Assembly: GCF_902804475.1 (NCBI RefSeq)
Contig: NZ_CADCSU010000043.1
Location: forward strand, 1 to 54,438
Reading direction: 5' to 3'
Source: Flavobacterium bizetiae
GTDB taxonomy: Bacteria; Bacteroidota; Bacteroidia; Flavobacteriales; Flavobacteriaceae
Length of the DNA stretch: 54,438 bases
Position 1 is the first letter of the stretch. Every line of letters starts with the position of its first letter. Positions 45,196 through 54,419 of this stretch are shown here, piece by piece. The notes beneath the pieces were generated by a model. It had not been told where the DNA came from, searched no databases, and saw nothing but the letters and a program-made list of their open reading frames with translations. A program made the position numbers and the translations under genes.

Positions 45196-47616
45196 TTAGA
45201 ATTTAAATGTAATGTTGGCTGTAACACGTGTTGGGTTTTGAGCCGCTAGTCTGTACGACCAATACTTTTCATTCGTTAAATTATCCACTTTAATTCCAAG
45301 TCGGTATTTAGGCTGATCGTAAAAAAGCGAAGCATCTAAAACAGTGTACGACGGAATAGAAAATTTGAATGTTGCGGTATTCGTCTGGTAATATTCGCTA
45401 CCATAAATACCTCCAAAACCAAATCCTAAACCTTGCGCAGGACCATTTACAATTCTATAACTTGCCCATAAATTCGCCGTTCTTGGAGATCCTGCCGTAG
45501 ATGGTCGTAAACCCTGAACACTGGCATTACTTTTTTCGAATTTACTATCATTATACGTATAACCTGCCACGATATTTAATCCAGAAATAGGATTGGCGAT
45601 CAACTCAGCTTCAAAACCTTTACTTACCTGAGTTCCGTCCTGAATAGAGAAATTGATATGATCAGGATCATCACGTGTAATGTTTGTAACCTGAATATCA
45701 TAATAGCTAAGTGTCGCTGATATTTTGTTCAAATCAAATTTAAAACCTCCTTCATATTGATTCGCCTGATTTGGTTTGAACGTGTTTCCGTCAAAATCAG
45801 AACCTGAAACGTTGCTAAAACCATTCATATAATTACCAAAAACCGCAATCTTATCTTTCATAAGTTGATACACCACTCCAAATTTTGGTGAAAATGCCGT
45901 CTGATTGTAATTTCCTGCAATAGAATCCTTGCTTGGGTAATACGTTCCTTTATTTTCGTATCGGTCTACACGAATTCCTCCCATTACCAATAATTTGTCC
46001 GTAACGTTCAAAAAATCAGAAACATAGGCACTATACGTGTTTTCATTATTCGCCACATAATTAGTGAATTTTACTTTAGGATCAGTAAACATAGGGGCCA
46101 CTTTATCTAAATTGAAATTGTTGTAAGCGTCGCCCGGTTTTTTATAATCCATGGCTGGCATATTTACGATGGCATCGTTACGAGTTGCACGAAGACTGTA
46201 AAAATCGACACCTGCCACTACCCTGTTTTTTAGTTTACCAATGTTAAAAATACCAATGAAATTCTGCTGAATATCTGTTCCGTAAAAAGGAGAATCCTGA
46301 TACGTAACTTGTTGTCTTAATGTTGTTGGAGACATCATTTGTAACGCCACGGTATACCCCTCAGATGAAGATCTTGTTCTGGATATAACCGTTTGAGACG
46401 TCCACTGATCGGTCATTTTATATTTTAACTGTGCAAAAACATTATATTGCTGACTTGTATAATTAATGGTATTATTGGCAAAAGACAATTTATACGGAAT
46501 ATCAAGTGCTTCGATACTACTTTCGGTGTTTTTTACAACAAATGGTGCCAATCTGGTTGGAGAAGTTGCTTTGTACATACTAAATTCTGCATCGATTAAA
46601 AGCGTTAAACGATCATTGATTTCATATGAAAAACTTGGAGCAAAAGAAAAATTTCTATTAAATCCGGCATCCTGAAAACTTCTTTCGCTATGAAAAGCAG
46701 TATTCATTCTTAACAAGGCAGTTTTATCTTTATTTAATGGCGTATTCACATCTGCTGTAAATCGGTTTAAATCCCAACTTGCTGCTGAATATGATATTTC
46801 GCCTTTAAAACTATCAAAAGGCTTTTTGGTCACACGATTAAACAATCCTCCAAAAGAAGATAAAGTACTTCCAAAAAGTGTTGCCGATGGTCCTTTGATC
46901 ACTTCGATACGCTCCAGGTTCGAAGGATCGATTGTAGTATACGTAAAACTTCCAACTCCGTTTCTAACCAACTGTGGCGTTGGGAAACCTCTTGATATAG
47001 AAGTCGTTCGTCCTTGGTTTCTTACCTCAGCAATACCAGCTCCCGGAACGTTTTTAAAGGCACTGTTATAATCTGTAATAACCTGTTCTTTCATTAACTC
47101 TTTACTCACAATAATGTAAACCTGAGAGTTTTCGATATTTTTAAGCGGCATTTTTGCCACATCGATACTTTCTTTTTTGGCAAAACGATTTCCACCGGTA
47201 CGAATGACAACATCTTCAAGATTTTCTACAGATGAATTTACTCTGATATCTACTTTCGCTGATGGCGCCTCTGCTTTAATCTCAGCTGTTTCTGTAGAAG
47301 ATGCGTAACCTGACATTGTAACTTCGAGCGTATAGGTACCAAAAGGCAACTTTTTAAACTCATAATTACCAGATGCGTTTGTTACCGCGCTTTTACTAAT
47401 TTCAATTAATTTAACAATAACACCCTGATTTGCATTTCCGTCATTGGTAATAATAGTTCCGGATATTTGTCCTGTATCTGAAGTCTGAGCCTGAAGAAAT
47501 CCTCCGCTCATTAATAAACCAACTACAATAACGAAATTAAATTGCTGTTTTAGATTTGCGATCATTCTTCCTGAAGTTCTTATGAAAGAGGAAGTTGATA
47601 CTATTTTTGTTTTCAT
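45196..47616 (-). CDS. TonB-dependent siderophore-type receptor
   Basis: 806 residues. The signal sequence is long (about 1-44, ending LQAQ) and is followed by a carboxypeptidase-like domain (about 48-130, GQISGTIITNDGNANQG), a plug domain with IEVIKGPSATLFG, and a siderophore-type barrel ending in VTANITFKF. The plug wording SRGFPTPQLVRNG and the barrel (YNVFAQLKYKM, GVDFYSLR) are typical of FhuA/FpvA-like iron receptors in Bacteroidota. No regulator or ABC transporter is adjacent, and I could not find a convincing Fur box in the upstream region. Which siderophore it takes up is unknown. Confidence 0.88.
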   Translation of the reverse strand: MKTKIVSTSSFIRTSGRMIANLKQQFNFVIVVGLLMSGGFLQAQTSDTGQISGTIITNDGNANQGVIVKLIEISKSAVTNASGNYEFKKLPFGTYTLEVTMSGYASSTETAEIKAEAPSAKVDIRVNSSVENLEDVVIRTGGNRFAKKESIDVAKMPLKNIENSQVYIIVSKELMKEQVITDYNSAFKNVPGAGIAEVRNQGRTTSISRGFPTPQLVRNGVGSFTYTTIDPSNLERIEVIKGPSATLFGSTLSSFGGLFNRVTKKPFDSFKGEISYSAASWDLNRFTADVNTPLNKDKTALLRMNTAFHSERSFQDAGFNRNFSFAPSFSYEINDRLTLLIDAEFSMYKATSPTRLAPFVVKNTESSIEALDIPYKLSFANNTINYTSQQYNVFAQLKYKMTDQWTSQTVISRTRSSSEGYTVALQMMSPTTLRQQVTYQDSPFYGTDIQQNFIGIFNIGKLKNRVVAGVDFYSLRATRNDAIVNMPAMDYKKPGDAYNNFNLDKVAPMFTDPKVKFTNYVANNENTYSAYVSDFLNVTDKLLVMGGIRVDRYENKGTYYPSKDSIAGNYNQTAFSPKFGVVYQLMKDKIAVFGNYMNGFSNVSGSDFDGNTFKPNQANQYEGGFKFDLNKISATLSYYDIQVTNITRDDPDHINFSIQDGTQVSKGFEAELIANPISGLNIVAGYTYNDSKFEKSNASVQGLRPSTAGSPRTANLWASYRIVNGPAQGLGFGFGGIYGSEYYQTNTATFKFSIPSYTVLDASLFYDQPKYRLGIKVDNLTNEKYWSYRLAAQNPTRVTANITFKF

Positions 47617-47854
47617 GTTATTATTATTTAAACCAATTCTAAATTAAGGCGCAAATGAACAATATTTTTTGTTATCAATCAACAGCAAATCATCAATTTT
47701 TTTCGAAATAATTGCATTTAAATAACCGTAAAAAAAACACTAAAACAAGGCTTTAAGAAATTTATTACGTAAAATTTTTATTAGGTAAAAAAGAAGATAC
47801 ATTAGCTGTAATTTGAAAAATTGTTTCTTGCTTAAAGGTCCTTTTCAAATGACG

Positions 47855-47917
47855 TTTTAAACAAAGTAAAATTGACTTTTTAAACAAAATGCAAAAAATA
47901 ATGCCGCTATAACTTTG
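47855..47917 (+). promoter_or_regulatory. promoter with paired direct repeats (candidate AraC operator)
   Basis: TTTTAAACAAA at 47855-47865 and again at 47878-47888, 23 bp apart, are followed 36 bp after the start of the second by TTTG of a TAACTTTG -7 element (47910-47917). No TTG at the usual -33 distance is visible, as expected for a promoter needing an activator. The identical spacing occurs at 50202-50264. Confidence 0.6.
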
Positions 47918-47945
47918 CTCCCATAACAAATAACATTTAGAAAAA

Positions 47946-48962
47946 ATGGAAACAAATAATTATTACGGAGCATTACAAAAACCTCTTAATTCAGGATTTA
48001 ATGCACAATCAACATCAGGAGAAATCATCAAAGGAATTGACCTTACGGGAAAAATTGCCATTGTAACGGGCGGACATACCGGAATTGGTTTAGAAACTAC
48101 CAAAACACTTTCTAACGCTGGAGCCACAGTAATTGTTGCTGCCAGGGATTTGGCTAAAGCCGAAAAAAATCTAAGCGGAATTGCCAATGTAGAAATAGAA
48201 TCGCTGGACTTCATGAATCCGGAATCTATTGATGCATTTGCTTTAAAATTTTTATCTTCAAAAAGACCATTGCATTTATTGATCAATAATGCGGGAATTA
48301 TGTGGGTGCCCTTGCGCAGAGATCATCGTGGTTACGAATCGCAATTGGTAACCAACTATTTGGGGCAATTTCAATTGACTTTAAGATTATTTCCCGCACT
48401 TAAAAAAGCAAACGGAGCAAGAGTTTTAAACGTTTCATCTTACGGACATCAGATGGCGCCTTTTAATTTTGACGATCCTAATTTTATACATCGCGATTAT
48501 GATACGTTACAAGGTTACGGACAGTCTAAGACTGCTTGTAATTTATTTGCACTTGAACTGGACAATCGCGCCAAAGAATTCAATATCAGAGCTTATTCGT
48601 TACATCCGGGAAGTGTTTTAGGAACGGATTTAGGAAGAGAAGAACCGATCGAATTATTCAAACAAATGGGAACTCACGATCAGGATGGCAACCTTAAACC
48701 GGAAGTAGCTGCTTTGCTAAAAACAATTCCGCAGGGAACTGCAACAACCATCTGGTGTGCTACAAGCCCAATGTTACACAATATTGGCGGAGTATATTGC
48801 GAAGATGCCAATGTAGCTGAGCTTGACTTAGGAAATATCGAACATAGATTTGATGATCCTTCGACTATTCGTGGCGTACAACCCTATTCATTAGACCACG
48901 ATAATGCTAAAAGATTATGGGATTTAAGCGAAAGAATGACAGGAATTACATTTGGCATTTAG
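47946..48962 (+). CDS. short-chain dehydrogenase/reductase
   Basis: 338 residues, an NAD(P)-dependent oxidoreductase of the retinol-dehydrogenase/WWOX-like SDR group. Nucleotide-binding TGGHTGIG is at 41-48, NNAG at 114-117, catalytic Ser near 164-165, and Tyr191/Lys195 in YGQSK. A C-terminal extension (LDHDNAKRLWDLSERMTG) is typical of the group. No signal peptide. It is monocistronic and stands before an AraC gene, which probably controls it through the repeats just upstream. The substrate is unknown. Confidence 0.88.
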   Translation: METNNYYGALQKPLNSGFNAQSTSGEIIKGIDLTGKIAIVTGGHTGIGLETTKTLSNAGATVIVAARDLAKAEKNLSGIANVEIESLDFMNPESIDAFALKFLSSKRPLHLLINNAGIMWVPLRRDHRGYESQLVTNYLGQFQLTLRLFPALKKANGARVLNVSSYGHQMAPFNFDDPNFIHRDYDTLQGYGQSKTACNLFALELDNRAKEFNIRAYSLHPGSVLGTDLGREEPIELFKQMGTHDQDGNLKPEVAALLKTIPQGTATTIWCATSPMLHNIGGVYCEDANVAELDLGNIEHRFDDPSTIRGVQPYSLDHDNAKRLWDLSERMTGITFGI

Positions 48963-48990
48963 TAAATCTGCCTTAGCTGAAAATATAAAT

Positions 48991-49041
48991 ACCACCAGAG
49001 ATTGTTATCTTTGATAGATTGAAAAGGGCAAATTTGGTGGT
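48991..49041 (+). promoter_or_regulatory. candidate promoter of the first AraC gene, flanked by a 7-bp inverted repeat
   Basis: A -7-like TATCTTTG (49006-49013) lies between ACCACCA (48991-48997) and TGGTGGT (49035-49041), a perfect inverted repeat. This may be an autoregulatory site; it does not resemble the paired repeats at 47855 and 50202. Confidence 0.4.
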
Positions 49042-49059
49042 TAAATTAATACTATTACA

Positions 49060-49866
49060 ATGGAACATGTGTCAAAATATTTAACTCAGGATATAAAGCT
49101 TTCGTGTTATGAAGATAAATTCTTTAAGTCAGATTTAGTTTTTGACGACCATATGCTTATTTGGTTCATTTCAGGAGAAACCAAAATCATTCAGGCCGAT
49201 GCTGTTTTTACTTTTAAGTCGGGAGACATTTTTCTGATTCCGAGAAATTTATTGGCCACTATTATCAATTATCCTAAAAATGGCCAGCCACACAAAACGG
49301 TGGTTATGCATCTTTCGACCAAACGTTTAAAAGAGTTTTACAAAAATATTGATTTAGATTCTAACCGAACTGCTGAACAAAAAATCATCCATTACAACAA
49401 TCATCCATTATTAGAAAGCTGTCTGGCTTCGTTAATTCCTTATTTCGAAATAGAAGGTAATTTTCCTGAAAACCTTGCTTCTTTAAAGATTACTGAAGCC
49501 ATTAGTATTTTGAGAGAAATAGACAAAGGAATCGATAATATCCTCGCTAATTTTGATGAACCTGGTAAAATAGATCTGATTGATTTTATGCAGCGCAATT
49601 TTATGTTTAATATGCCAATGGAAAAACTCGGCTATCTTACCGGTCGCAGTTTATCTACTTTTAATAGAGATTTTAAAAAACACTTTGATACCACGCCGCA
49701 AAAATGGCTTACCAAAAAAAGACTCGAACTGGCGCATTACCAATTATCTAAAAATAAGAAAAAGCCAATCGAGATTTATTACGAAGTTGGTTTCGAAAAC
49801 TTATCTCATTTTTCTTATGCCTTTAAAAAGCAATTTGGTTATGCCCCAACTTCACTAAGGGAATAA
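49060..49866 (+). CDS. AraC-family transcriptional regulator 1
   Basis: 268 residues with an N-terminal cupin-like ligand or effector domain (residues about 15-110) and a C-terminal pair of helix-turn-helix motifs (about 170-268: MEKLGYLTGRSLSTFNRDF and IEIYYEVGFENLSHFSYAF). It is paralogous to the AraC gene at 53126. Located 97 bp after the dehydrogenase, it is the natural candidate for binding the paired repeats at 47855-47888 and 50202-50235. The inducer is unknown. Confidence 0.9.
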   Translation: MEHVSKYLTQDIKLSCYEDKFFKSDLVFDDHMLIWFISGETKIIQADAVFTFKSGDIFLIPRNLLATIINYPKNGQPHKTVVMHLSTKRLKEFYKNIDLDSNRTAEQKIIHYNNHPLLESCLASLIPYFEIEGNFPENLASLKITEAISILREIDKGIDNILANFDEPGKIDLIDFMQRNFMFNMPMEKLGYLTGRSLSTFNRDFKKHFDTTPQKWLTKKRLELAHYQLSKNKKKPIEIYYEVGFENLSHFSYAFKKQFGYAPTSLRE

Positions 49867-49900
49867 TTTGGTTTCAACTTTTAGGTTTCAGGTTTACCCT

Positions 49901-49986
49901 AGCCCCGATAGAAGAGGAAATCCTTTTGTGCCGGGGTTCGGCACAAAAGATTGGAACGTATAGCGGGATTAGCTCCTGAAAAAAAG
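49901..49986 (+). repeat. structured dispersed element, copy C
   Basis: Shortest copy: AGCCCCGATA at 49901 to AGCTCCTG at 49971-49978. Its hairpin is perfect over 10 bp (TTTTGTGCCG at 49924-49933, CGGCACAAAA at 49939-49948). It lacks the internal 30-bp segment seen in copies A and B, and a frame that is open there is closed here by a TAG. The rest of the 408-bp gap (49867-50274) holds fragments of other dispersed repeats (ACTTCGCTCAGTCTGAC near 50049; AATCCGTG and GCGTCCC near 50105-50145). Confidence 0.65.
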
Positions 49987-50201
49987 ATTCGGTTTTATTA
50001 TAGAAATCGGCATGATAAAATTATCTGTAGTCTTATTGAGGGACTTCGACTTCGCTCAGTCTGACATACAAAACAACAAACCCTGCTATAAAAAATCCGC
50101 AACAATCCGTGCTTTCGCAAAGCGAATCCGTGTCATCCGCGTCCCATCTCTCATTATCTAATTATCAAATTTCCTAATTATCTAATTCCTCCCTGCTGAA
50201 C

Positions 50202-50264
50202 CTCTCAACAAAACAACTTTGGACTTTTCAACAAAGTTACCAGATAATATTCTTAAGATCTTTG
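50202..50264 (+). promoter_or_regulatory. promoter of the oxidoreductase operon with paired direct repeats (candidate AraC operator)
   Basis: CTCTCAACAAA (50202-50212) and TTTTCAACAAA (50225-50235) are 23 bp apart, and TTTG of a GATCTTTG -7-like element (50257-50264) starts 36 bp after the second. This repeats exactly the spacing found before the dehydrogenase at 47855-47917. Confidence 0.6.
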
Positions 50265-50274
50265 TACCATAAAA

Positions 50275-51324
50275 ATGCAATCAATGATACATACCCATCA
50301 AAAAGTATTGGTAACAGGCGGAACCGGTTTTGTAGCGATACATAGTATTTTGCAATTATTAAACCGTGGTTATGAGGTTCGAACAACCGTTCGCTCGATT
50401 ACAGGAAAAGACAAAATTTATGAAATGCTAAAAAATGGCGGCATTACAGATTTTAGTAAGCTGGACTTTATCGAAGCTGATCTTACGTCAGATAAAAACT
50501 GGCTCGAAGCCATGATTGGCTGTCAGTATGTGTTGCATATTGCTTCGCCTATATTTTTAAGATTGCCCAAAAACGAAGACGAAATGATTCGTCCCGCGGT
50601 AGACGGAACATTGCGTGTCTTGAAAGCCGCTCGCGAAGCAGGTGTAAAACGTGTGGTTATAACATCAAACTTTGGCGCTGTAGGTTATAGCCATAAAGAC
50701 CGGAATAGCCTTGTTACTGAGGAAAGCTGGACAAACCCGAACGAAAAGGGACTTTCGACTTATAATAAATCTAAAGTTCTGGCCGAACAAGCCGCATGGA
50801 ATTTTATGAAAACCGAAGGTGGATCGCTAGAACTTAGTGTTATTAACCCAATGGGAATCTTTGGTCCGTCGTTAAGCGCTGATTTATCGAGTGGTTTTGA
50901 AATGCTGAAAAAACTATTAGACGGAAGCATGAAAGCAATTCCCGATATCCGATTAGGAATCGTTGATGTAAGAGATGTAGCAGAACTGCACATTCTGGCA
51001 ATGGAAAATCCTGATGCAAAAGGACAACGCTTTTTAGCCTTAGCCGGAGGCACAATGTCATTATTGGAAATAGTGAAACTCATAAAAATAAAAATGCCTT
51101 ATGTTGCCGGGAAAGCATCTACAAAATCTTTACCTACCTTTATAATACGTTTAACAGCTTTGTTCAACGATCAGGCAAAAGCCATTCTGCCATTGGTAGG
51201 TATTTACCGCGAAGCCAGTAACGAAAAGGCGAAAACCGTTTTAGGCTGGAAACCCAGAAATAACGAAGAAGCAATTATGGCAAGCGTAATTAGTTTAATT
51301 AAATGGAAATCTCTTAAAGTATAA
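50275..51324 (+). CDS. NAD-dependent epimerase/dihydroflavonol reductase-like (extended SDR)
   Basis: 349 residues, an extended short-chain dehydrogenase close to aldehyde or flavanone-4-reductase types. The Rossmann motif TGGTGFVA lies at 14-21, catalytic Tyr and Lys in YNKSK, and the region VDVRDVAELHILAM is typical. A second ATG at 50284 is an equally plausible start and leaves a longer leader after the -7 element. It heads a rightward operon: the next gene begins 2 bp after its stop. Substrate unknown; reduction of a reactive carbonyl is likely. Confidence 0.87.
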   Translation: MQSMIHTHQKVLVTGGTGFVAIHSILQLLNRGYEVRTTVRSITGKDKIYEMLKNGGITDFSKLDFIEADLTSDKNWLEAMIGCQYVLHIASPIFLRLPKNEDEMIRPAVDGTLRVLKAAREAGVKRVVITSNFGAVGYSHKDRNSLVTEESWTNPNEKGLSTYNKSKVLAEQAAWNFMKTEGGSLELSVINPMGIFGPSLSADLSSGFEMLKKLLDGSMKAIPDIRLGIVDVRDVAELHILAMENPDAKGQRFLALAGGTMSLLEIVKLIKIKMPYVAGKASTKSLPTFIIRLTALFNDQAKAILPLVGIYREASNEKAKTVLGWKPRNNEEAIMASVISLIKWKSLKV

Positions 51325-51326
51325 AT

Positions 51327-51980
51327 ATGAAAGTAATTGTAACAGGCGCCACCGGAATGGTAGGCGAAGGAGTTTTGATAGAATGTTTGAATAATAATGA
51401 GGTAAAACAAGTTTTATACGTAGGAAGAAAACCAAGCGGAAAATCGCATCCTAAACTAAAAGAATATCTGGTGCCTGATTTTCTTTCGCTGAAAAGCGAT
51501 GACAGTCAGCTTTCTGGGTATGATGCATGTTTTTATTGCGCCGGAATTAGCAGTGTAGGATTAGATGAAACGCAATACACGCAAATTACGTACGATACTA
51601 CCTTGCATTTTGCCAAAGTTTTATTAGCACAAAACTTAAACTTTACCTTCAATTTTATTTCTGGAGCGCATACAGACAGTTCTGAAAACGGAAAAGTAAT
51701 GTGGGCTCGCGTAAAAGGAAAAACCGAAAATGCTTTGCAAGCCTTGCCTTTTAAGGCACAATACAATTTTAGACCAGGATTAATGAAACCTGATAAAACC
51801 CAAACTCAGCTAAAAGGATATAATAAATATATTCCGTTATTCTCGCCTTTTTTAGGTTTGTTTTATACAGGATGCACCACCAGAGAAATAGGACGCGCCA
51901 TGATTTTAGTGACCAAAATAGGTTTTCCTAAAAAAATACTCGAAGCAAAAGATATTTTAACAGCCGCTAATTTAGAATGA
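51327..51980 (+). CDS. NAD(P)H-binding atypical SDR
   Basis: 217 residues with a nucleotide-binding TGATGMVGEG near the start and a truncated fold without an obvious Tyr-x3-Lys active site, so it may bind cofactor without being a full dehydrogenase. Features such as YDACFYCAGIS and NFRPGLMKPDKTQ are typical of NmrA/epimerase-like families. It overlaps the next gene by 4 bp (ATGA), indicating coupled translation. Function unknown. Confidence 0.8.
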   Translation: MKVIVTGATGMVGEGVLIECLNNNEVKQVLYVGRKPSGKSHPKLKEYLVPDFLSLKSDDSQLSGYDACFYCAGISSVGLDETQYTQITYDTTLHFAKVLLAQNLNFTFNFISGAHTDSSENGKVMWARVKGKTENALQALPFKAQYNFRPGLMKPDKTQTQLKGYNKYIPLFSPFLGLFYTGCTTREIGRAMILVTKIGFPKKILEAKDILTAANLE

Positions 51981-53110
51981 AGAAACGAATCTTAAAAATA
52001 ATAAAACGCATACTCATTACAATCCTGGCAATAATAGTAGTTCTGGGTATTGCTACTTTTTTGTACATGCAAAAGGCAACTTTCGGGAGTTTACCATCAT
52101 CCAAAAGCATGGTGAAAATTGAAAAATCACCTCATTATAAAGACGGAGAATTTCAGAATACGATTTATACGCCAACATTGGCTCCGGGATATAGTTTTTG
52201 GGGCGAAATACAAAAGCAGATTTTCGATAAAAGCGTTCCGACAGAACCTTCAAAAAGAATTCCGTCTGTAAAAACAGATTTAAAACATTTTCCTGCAGAT
52301 CAGAATCTTTTAGTATGGTTTGGGCATTCTTCTGCCCTTTTGCAAATTGACGGAAAGAAAATTCTAATCGATCCTATTTTTAGCGATAATGCGTCTCCGC
52401 TGCCTAATACCGTAAAAGTTTTCGACGGAACCAATAAGTATCACGTGCAAGATTTACCCAATATAGATTATTTACTCATCTCGCACGATCATTATGATCA
52501 TCTTGATTACGAAACCGTTCTGGCGCTTAAGGATAAAGTAAAAACCGTGATTTGCGGTTTGGGAGTTGGCGCTCATTTTGAACGCTGGGGATATCCAAAA
52601 GACAAAATTATCGAACAGGATTGGAACGATGATGTTGTAGTGGCAAAAAACTTTACCATTCATACTTTGACCGCAAGGCATAAATCAGGACGTGGTTTAA
52701 AACAAAATCAATCGTTATGGGCTTCTTTTTTAATTAATTCGCCTACGCTAAAGGTCTATTACAGCGGCGATGGCGGTTACGACACGCATTTTGCCGAAAT
52801 CGGGAAACAATTTGGTCCTATTGATGTTGCTATTATGGAAAACGGACAATACGATAAAGCCTGGCATTACATTCATATGTTGCCCGAGGAAACCCTGCAA
52901 GCCGCAAAAGATCTGCAAGCCAAAAGCATTGTTCCTGTTCATAATTCGAAATTTGCGCTGGTCAAACATACCTGGAACGCCCCGCTAAACGAGCTTAACC
53001 GACTCAACGCAAAATATCAGATTCCGCTGATTACGCCTGTTATCGGAGAAATCGTTATTTTTGATGAGCACAAAGTTTTTAAACAATGGTGGAAAGACAA
53101 TTCCAACTAA
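51977..53110 (+). CDS. membrane-anchored metallo-beta-lactamase-fold hydrolase (NAPE-PLD/UlaG-like)
   Basis: 377 residues with an N-terminal hydrophobic helix (about 10-30), so anchored in a membrane or secreted. The zinc site HDHYDH is clear (His170, His172, Asp174, His175), preceded by a typical IDPIF segment (131-135) and followed by YYSGDGGYDTHF and VPVHNSKF. The region resembles N-acyl-phosphatidylethanolamine phospholipase D and UlaG-like lactonases. The reaction in this operon is unknown. Confidence 0.85.
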   Translation: MKKRILKIIKRILITILAIIVVLGIATFLYMQKATFGSLPSSKSMVKIEKSPHYKDGEFQNTIYTPTLAPGYSFWGEIQKQIFDKSVPTEPSKRIPSVKTDLKHFPADQNLLVWFGHSSALLQIDGKKILIDPIFSDNASPLPNTVKVFDGTNKYHVQDLPNIDYLLISHDHYDHLDYETVLALKDKVKTVICGLGVGAHFERWGYPKDKIIEQDWNDDVVVAKNFTIHTLTARHKSGRGLKQNQSLWASFLINSPTLKVYYSGDGGYDTHFAEIGKQFGPIDVAIMENGQYDKAWHYIHMLPEETLQAAKDLQAKSIVPVHNSKFALVKHTWNAPLNELNRLNAKYQIPLITPVIGEIVIFDEHKVFKQWWKDNSN

Positions 53111-53125
53111 CAGACGCTTCAAACC

Positions 53126-53914
53126 ATGAGATATACCGAAATTAAAAGCTGTTATATTGGTCCGGAAATATCGCCGGAACAATTCATTGCCGAACATTTC
53201 TTTTTGTACCTCGCAAAAGGCACGATCGAAGGTTATGACGGCATTAGCAAATACCATCTAAAACCCGGCGAATATTGCATCGTTCGTAAAAATCATCTGG
53301 CGCGGTACAACAAACAAAAGCAAGACGGAGAATTCGAAAAAGTTGTTGTTATTTTTGATACCGACTTTCTCGAAAAATTCGCCATAAAACATAAAGTAAT
53401 TGGTCAAAATAGTATTAATGAAGCATCGTTTGTACACATCAACAAAAGCGATTTAGTGCCCAATTTTATTCTTTCGCTGATGCCATATTACAATGACGGA
53501 GGCGAAATCGACGATACATTTTCGAACATCAAGCGCGAAGAATTGCTTTTGATTCTTTTAAAAGAAAATCCACAATTAGTCGACATTCTTTTTGATTTTG
53601 CACCACCAGAAAAAATTGATCTCGAAGCCTATATGAACCGCAATTATAAGTTTAATATCAGCATGGAGCGTTTTGCCTATCTCACAGGCCGAAGCATTTC
53701 TGGTTTCAAGCGCGATTTTGCCGCTATTTTTTCAGATACTCCAAGTCGGTGGCTTATTCAGCGAAGACTCCAGGAAGGTTATTTCCTGATCGAGAAAAAA
53801 GGAAAAAAGCCTTCTGATATTTATCTCGATCTCGGTTTCGAAGATCCCTCGCATTTTTCATTTGCTTTTAAGAAGAAATACGGTATCACGCCTTCGGCTG
53901 TATTGCAGAAGTAG
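53126..53914 (+). CDS. AraC-family transcriptional regulator 2
   Basis: 262 residues, paralogous to the gene at 49060. It has an N-terminal cupin-like domain with the HLKPGEYCIVRKN pattern, and a C-terminal double helix-turn-helix (MERFAYLTGRSISGFKRDF; SDIYLDLGFEDPSHFSFAF). Last gene of the oxidoreductase operon, 15 bp after the hydrolase, so it is probably regulated with its targets. The paired AraC genes invite cross-regulation. Confidence 0.9.
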   Translation: MRYTEIKSCYIGPEISPEQFIAEHFFLYLAKGTIEGYDGISKYHLKPGEYCIVRKNHLARYNKQKQDGEFEKVVVIFDTDFLEKFAIKHKVIGQNSINEASFVHINKSDLVPNFILSLMPYYNDGGEIDDTFSNIKREELLLILLKENPQLVDILFDFAPPEKIDLEAYMNRNYKFNISMERFAYLTGRSISGFKRDFAAIFSDTPSRWLIQRRLQEGYFLIEKKGKKPSDIYLDLGFEDPSHFSFAFKKKYGITPSAVLQK

Positions 53915-54164
53915 TTTGTTTTTTTGCCACAGATTACAAGATTAAAAAGATTAAAAACCAATCTGCTCAATCTGTGAGATCTGCGAGAAAAAATTTTTAA
54001 ACACATAGAAACATAGGTTTAATGCTTTACTAATTGAGGTAGTTTAAAAAATCTAGATTTTTAAACATAGCTATGCGAACAGTCTATGCGGTAATATTTA
54101 AAGTGAAACGCCTTTTTTAGCAATCCTAAAAATTATGTTCCTATGTGTTTAAATAATAAGTTTT

Positions 54165-54264
54165 TTTCACGCAGATCTCACAGATTGCAGCAGATAATCA
54201 CAGATTTAATTTTTAATAATCATCTGCGCAAATCTGCTTAAATACTTTAAAAATCTGCGTGAAA
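54165..54264. repeat. dispersed inverted-repeat element, tandem copy 1
   Basis: 100 bp bounded by TTTCACGCAGAT (54165-54176) and ATCTGCGTGAAA (54253-54264). Relative of 40960-41038, with an internal nested palindrome CAGATT ... AATCTG. A near copy begins 157 bp later. Confidence 0.65.
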
Positions 54265-54321
54265 CAAAAAATAAAATCTTTTTAATCCTGTAAACTGTGG
54301 CAAAAATTTAAACACATACTT

Positions 54322-54419
54322 TTTCACGCTCATTTCACAGATTGCAGCAGATAATCACAGATTTATTTTAATAATCATCTGCGCAAATCTGCTTAAATCC
54401 TTTTAAAATCTGCGTGAAA
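54322..54419. repeat. dispersed inverted-repeat element, tandem copy 2
   Basis: 98 bp bounded by TTTCACGC (54322-54329) and GCGTGAAA (54412-54419); the left end has drifted from GCAGATCTC to GCTCATTTC, while the interior is nearly the same as in the copy at 54165. Confidence 0.6.

Noticed and set aside
45196..47945. A Fur box upstream of the siderophore receptor
   Set aside because: I searched the region 47617-47760 by eye for a GATAATGATAATC-like palindrome and found no convincing match.
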